Shown here piece by piece: positions 60,963 to 64,000 of a stretch of 64,000 nt of DNA. The notes under the pieces are model-generated. The model searched no databases, was not told where the DNA came from, and saw only the letters and a list, made by a program, of their open reading frames with translations. The position numbers were made by a program, and so were the translations under genes. Positions within the stretch are counted from its first letter, which is position 1, and each line of letters opens with the position of its first letter. Origin of the DNA: Sulfurimonas crateris (GTDB lineage: Bacteria; Campylobacterota; Campylobacteria; Campylobacterales; Sulfurimonadaceae); assembly GCF_005217605.1 (NCBI RefSeq), contig NZ_SZPX01000001.1, positions 248,001 through 312,000 on the forward strand. Direction: 5' to 3'.

Positions 60963-62882
60963 CTATCTATAGAGTTTTTTATTGTACATGTAATCAAGCG
61001 CTACTACAAAAGCTAAAGCATCTTTTTCCAACTCTTCATCACTTTTTATTGGAGTTAGATGATTTTTTTTATCCAGATATGTTTTTGGATTTTTATATAA
61101 AAATGTAAGCGGTTTTTGCCCCGGCCTTACAATCGCTACTCTGTCATCTACCCTTAGGGCATAAGATGTATGGAACTGCATCAAAGAGATATTTTGTTTC
61201 TCATCACTAAAAATTGAGTGTCCCATAATTGGGTACTTCAAATCCAAACCTATTAAATCAAGTGCAGTTGCCAGTACATCGGGCTGAGTCGTTATTTTAT
61301 CATAAATCATAGGTTCAACATCTCCTCCTAGTATAATCGCGGGAATATGAAACATGTCAACGGGAACCATATCATCTCCGTAAACTCTTACATTGTGATC
61401 AGCTACGATAACAAATACCGTATCTTTGTAATAAGGCTCTTTTTTTGCAAGTGCTATAAACCTGCCGATTGCATGATCCGCATATTTGATGGCATTTTTT
61501 ACGCTGTTTTGCGGAACATCTTTTACAAGTTCAATCTTCTCACATGGAAATTCAAAGGGAGAGTGGTTTGATTGTGAAAACATAACCGTTGCAAATTTTT
61601 GCCCTTTTGCATGTAGCTTTTTAAACTCTTCATTTGCTTTTACCACTAAATCTTCGTCGCAAACTCCCCAGGGAGCGACGAAGGTTGGATTTTCAAATTT
61701 GCTCTGATCTATTGTCTCATCAAATCCGTTACCGCTGTACCATCCTTGCATATTGTCAAATCTGCTCTCTCCGCCGTAAATAAATGAAGTGTAATATCCA
61801 AACGGTTTAAGAGCCGAAGCTATAGTAAAAAAATCTTTTTGAGATCTGTTTCTCTTTAACACGCCTACCCCCGGAACAGCAAGATTTCCTGCACTTACAC
61901 CGGCAAGCCCTCTAACGCTTCTTGTTCCGTTTGAGTATAAATCTTTAAATAAAATTGCTTCTTTGCTTAGTCTGTTAAAATTTGGCGTTATTCCATCTTC
62001 ACCGCCTACTGCATTTACAAATTGGTATCCCATACTCTCTTGAACAAAAATAACTAGATTTTTAGGTTTATCACTCTTAAAATGAGTTTTTTCGATTCTT
62101 GAGAAAACAGATTTCTTATCATCGCTCTTAATATCAAGTCTTTTTTTAACTCGTGCCAAAGCTTCTTTTATATCCATTTTTCCATACTGTTTAACTTCAC
62201 CGCCCTCATGTACGGCATTGCTGTAGATGGCATAACTTATGCTGTGAAGCGAGTTTTTTGTTATCTCGTTTACCATTCTGTTTGTCGAGAACATGGCATC
62301 TGATATATTAGCCCCTCTATGTCCAAATGATGAGCGAACACCTATGAACAGCAGTGCCAAGATAGGTAAAAATATTGCAATTCTTTTTATATAAGAAGTC
62401 TCAAATAGTTTTAAAAAATCATCTTTTACATGTTTTAGATAAAAGTATACAAACACCCCTATCATCATAAAGGCTATAAGCAGTTCTGCCTTATAGTCTG
62501 CAAATATCATCGCAAAAACTTCTTTGGGGTATATCAGATACTCAACAAAGAGATAATTCGGTCTTACATCGTACTGTGCTATAAAAGGAAATGTTGCATT
62601 CTCTATGTATATTGCAAGTGAAAATATCACTAAAAAGTAATACCTTAAAAAACTATTTGCAATATGTTTAAGTTTTACGGGAGTAAAAGATAGAACTATA
62701 AGAGGGATAACCAAAAGTATAGAAGCTGTAATAGTATCCATTCTCAAACCGTATATAAATGTCAGCCAGTAATCAACACCGCTGTTTTTAAAATTGTCGA
62801 AATATAGGATAAATAAAAACAGTCTTCCTATAAAAAATATAAATATCAAAAGTAAGTAGTACTTAAATAGTTTTTTTAACAT
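60963..62882 (-). CDS. LtaS-like sulfatase-fold phosphoglycerol transferase
   Basis: 639 residues. Five N-terminal TM helices (to about residue 190) precede a periplasmic alkaline-phosphatase-fold domain. Its nucleophile Thr lies in YSNGTRSVRGLAG, with metal-site segments NLVIFVQESMGYQF, MFSQSNHSPFEFP and VIVADHNVR. This is the LtaS/OpgB group, which moves phosphoglycerol from phosphatidylglycerol to glycans, leaving diacylglycerol. In a Gram-negative the acceptor is probably a periplasmic glycan or LPS, not teichoic acid. Confidence 0.87.
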   Translation of the reverse strand: MLKKLFKYYLLLIFIFFIGRLFLFILYFDNFKNSGVDYWLTFIYGLRMDTITASILLVIPLIVLSFTPVKLKHIANSFLRYYFLVIFSLAIYIENATFPFIAQYDVRPNYLFVEYLIYPKEVFAMIFADYKAELLIAFMMIGVFVYFYLKHVKDDFLKLFETSYIKRIAIFLPILALLFIGVRSSFGHRGANISDAMFSTNRMVNEITKNSLHSISYAIYSNAVHEGGEVKQYGKMDIKEALARVKKRLDIKSDDKKSVFSRIEKTHFKSDKPKNLVIFVQESMGYQFVNAVGGEDGITPNFNRLSKEAILFKDLYSNGTRSVRGLAGVSAGNLAVPGVGVLKRNRSQKDFFTIASALKPFGYYTSFIYGGESRFDNMQGWYSGNGFDETIDQSKFENPTFVAPWGVCDEDLVVKANEEFKKLHAKGQKFATVMFSQSNHSPFEFPCEKIELVKDVPQNSVKNAIKYADHAIGRFIALAKKEPYYKDTVFVIVADHNVRVYGDDMVPVDMFHIPAIILGGDVEPMIYDKITTQPDVLATALDLIGLDLKYPIMGHSIFSDEKQNISLMQFHTSYALRVDDRVAIVRPGQKPLTFLYKNPKTYLDKKNHLTPIKSDEELEKDALAFVVALDYMYNKKLYR

Positions 62883-63059
62883 GTGTGTTTTGCCTTTGTC
62901 TGTTTTAGAGCAGAAAGATATAGTTTTTTCATTACATCGATATGAACTTAAAATGAATTTTTGTTCATATTTAAGATGAAAAAAACTTCATCTTTTTTTC
63001 ATTCCTGCTTCATATCTTTTTTTTAATATTTCGTAAATTTTTATTAAAGGATATTGCTT
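62883..63059. promoter_or_regulatory. Divergent intergenic region between the two LtaS-like genes
   Basis: 177 AT-rich bases. The two genes read outward. AAAGGA 8 bases before ATG 63060 is the right-hand ribosome site. aaaatgaatttttgttcat and aagatgaaaaaaacttcatctt include short inverted repeats (agatgaa/ttcatct at about 62973-62993) that might bind the neighbouring OmpR-type regulator. No clear -35/-10 pair seen. Confidence 0.35.
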
Positions 63060-64000
63060 ATGAAAGAAAACAGAGCAAATAGGTATAGTTTCATAAATCT
63101 GATTTTTTGGCTTTTTTTAATTATTTCGGCTATTACAAGAACAGTGCTTTTGGTTAAATCTATCGATACAATAGAGCTCTCTTTTGTGGAGATTGCAAAA
63201 ATATATCTGATCGGGGCGTTTTATGATTTTGTAAGTGCCGGTTATCTGGTTATCCCTTTTGTGCTTTATCTCTTTTTTATGCCACAAAAGTTTTTTAGCC
63301 ATACTGCTCATCGTTACGTTACCTACGCGTTTACATATATTTTACTTTTCGGAGCCGTTTTTTTGGCATTTAGCGAATGGTTTTTCTGGGAGGAGTTTAG
63401 CGTTAGGTTTAATTTTATTGCAGTTGATTATCTGGTCTATACAAAGGAGGTAATAGGAAATATACGAGAGTCATATCCTATGGGTATACTGCTCAGTGTT
63501 ATAACAGCTATCTCGGGAGTGGTTTTTTATGTTCTTTATAAGCTTGATTATATTGAAGATATTTTAAATACCAAAAGCACTATCAAACAGCGTCTAAAGC
63601 CAACATTTATCTACCTTTTAATTCCGGCTATCTCTTTTGCTTCCGTTACTGATAATTTTTCAAAAATCTCCAAAAACCAATATAACAATGAACTTACTAA
63701 ATCCGGTTTGTACTCTCTTCTTGCGGCGTTTAGAAACAATATGCTTGATTATGATAAGTTTTATATAACTGATAAAGAGGAGAGCGTATTGGCAAACCTG
63801 AAAAAAGAGATAGACAGCAATAGCTCTGCTTTTTTAAATTCAAATGATATAACAAGAGATATAATCAAGTCGGGTGAAGAGAAGGATTATAATATCGTGA
63901 TGATAGTTGTTGAGAGTTTGAGCGGCAAATTTCTCAAAGCATTAGGCGCAGAAAAAGAGCTGACTCCAAACTTGGATTCTTTGGCAAACGAAAGTCTATT
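63060..64000 (+). CDS. Second LtaS-like sulfatase-fold protein (cut by window edge)
   Basis: The frame is open from ATG 63060 to the last base, 313 codons. Five or six TM helices (LIFWLFLIISAITRTVLL, IYLIGAFYDFVSAGYL and others) are followed by the start of the periplasmic domain, YNIVMIVVESLSGKFLKALG and ELTPNLDSLANES, the same first metal-site segment as in the divergent gene. The active-site Thr lies beyond the window. Clearly a paralogue of the 60963-62882 product, divergently transcribed. Confidence 0.85.
   Translation, partial: MKENRANRYSFINLIFWLFLIISAITRTVLLVKSIDTIELSFVEIAKIYLIGAFYDFVSAGYLVIPFVLYLFFMPQKFFSHTAHRYVTYAFTYILLFGAVFLAFSEWFFWEEFSVRFNFIAVDYLVYTKEVIGNIRESYPMGILLSVITAISGVVFYVLYKLDYIEDILNTKSTIKQRLKPTFIYLLIPAISFASVTDNFSKISKNQYNNELTKSGLYSLLAAFRNNMLDYDKFYITDKEESVLANLKKEIDSNSSAFLNSNDITRDIIKSGEEKDYNIVMIVVESLSGKFLKALGAEKELTPNLDSLANESL

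Overview
The window is chromosomal DNA of a sulfur-oxidising Campylobacterota (epsilonproteobacterial) species, most like Sulfurimonas. This rests on the AT-rich coding style, the soxXYZAB cluster with a one-heme SoxA, a futalosine-pathway MqnA, NIT and Cache chemoreceptors, the S10/spc ribosomal operon without rpmD, and many ATGA or TAATG gene overlaps. The assignment comes from gene content and was not checked against a database.

Layout. 1-6751: an SDR, a nucleosidase-like protein, an Hpt protein, SRP RNA (ffs), rpmI-rplT, and a minus-strand operon encoding a STAS protein, a NIT chemoreceptor and a REC-PP2C-HATPase protein. With the nearby Hpt gene this has the parts of an HptB/HsbR/HsbA-type partner-switching relay. 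6811-15725: housekeeping genes (rarA, a pseudouridine synthase, kdsD, cytochrome c peroxidase, a P-loop ATPase, NAD(P)HX repair, thiG, an AGCS symporter). 15826-16405: five tRNA genes (Pro, His, Arg, Arg, Leu) behind a strong sigma70-like promoter. 16351-20490: a decayed integrative element of about 4 kb in tRNA-Leu, bounded by 127-bp direct repeats (123 of 127 identical). It holds a tyrosine integrase, a ParE/RelE-type toxin-antitoxin pair, a 5'-truncated conjugation-type membrane protein, a SHOCT protein and a hairpin-rich non-coding stretch.

20584-23816: a GNAT protein, mqnA, and molybdopterin genes moaD-moaE-moeA. 23895-34833: the sulfur-oxidation region. A periplasmic DsrE-like protein, an unusual sensor with no output domain, an OmpR-type regulator and a histidine kinase precede soxXYZAB. 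A porin, a SoxW-like thioredoxin, a second DsrE-like protein and a DUF302 protein follow. A chemoreceptor at 34891 appears to carry the same type of sensor domain as the sox-linked sensor, which suggests that chemotaxis and sox expression respond to related signals. soxCD is not in this window.

36887-38540: rnhB and an ATPase. 38613-49418: the S10/spc ribosomal operon through secY, map and infA, ending in a terminator. 49498-52757: a small chemoreceptor, a rhodanese-fold protein, chorismate mutase and a CvfB-like protein. 52967-56548: arsenic resistance (arsR-arsC-permease-thioredoxin, with divergent arsB). 56554-58523: a Bax-like hydrolase and an SplB-like radical SAM protein. 58538-64000: a two-component system, dgkA and two divergent LtaS-like sulfatase-fold membrane enzymes. 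DgkA could recycle the diacylglycerol such enzymes release. The genes at both window edges are cut.
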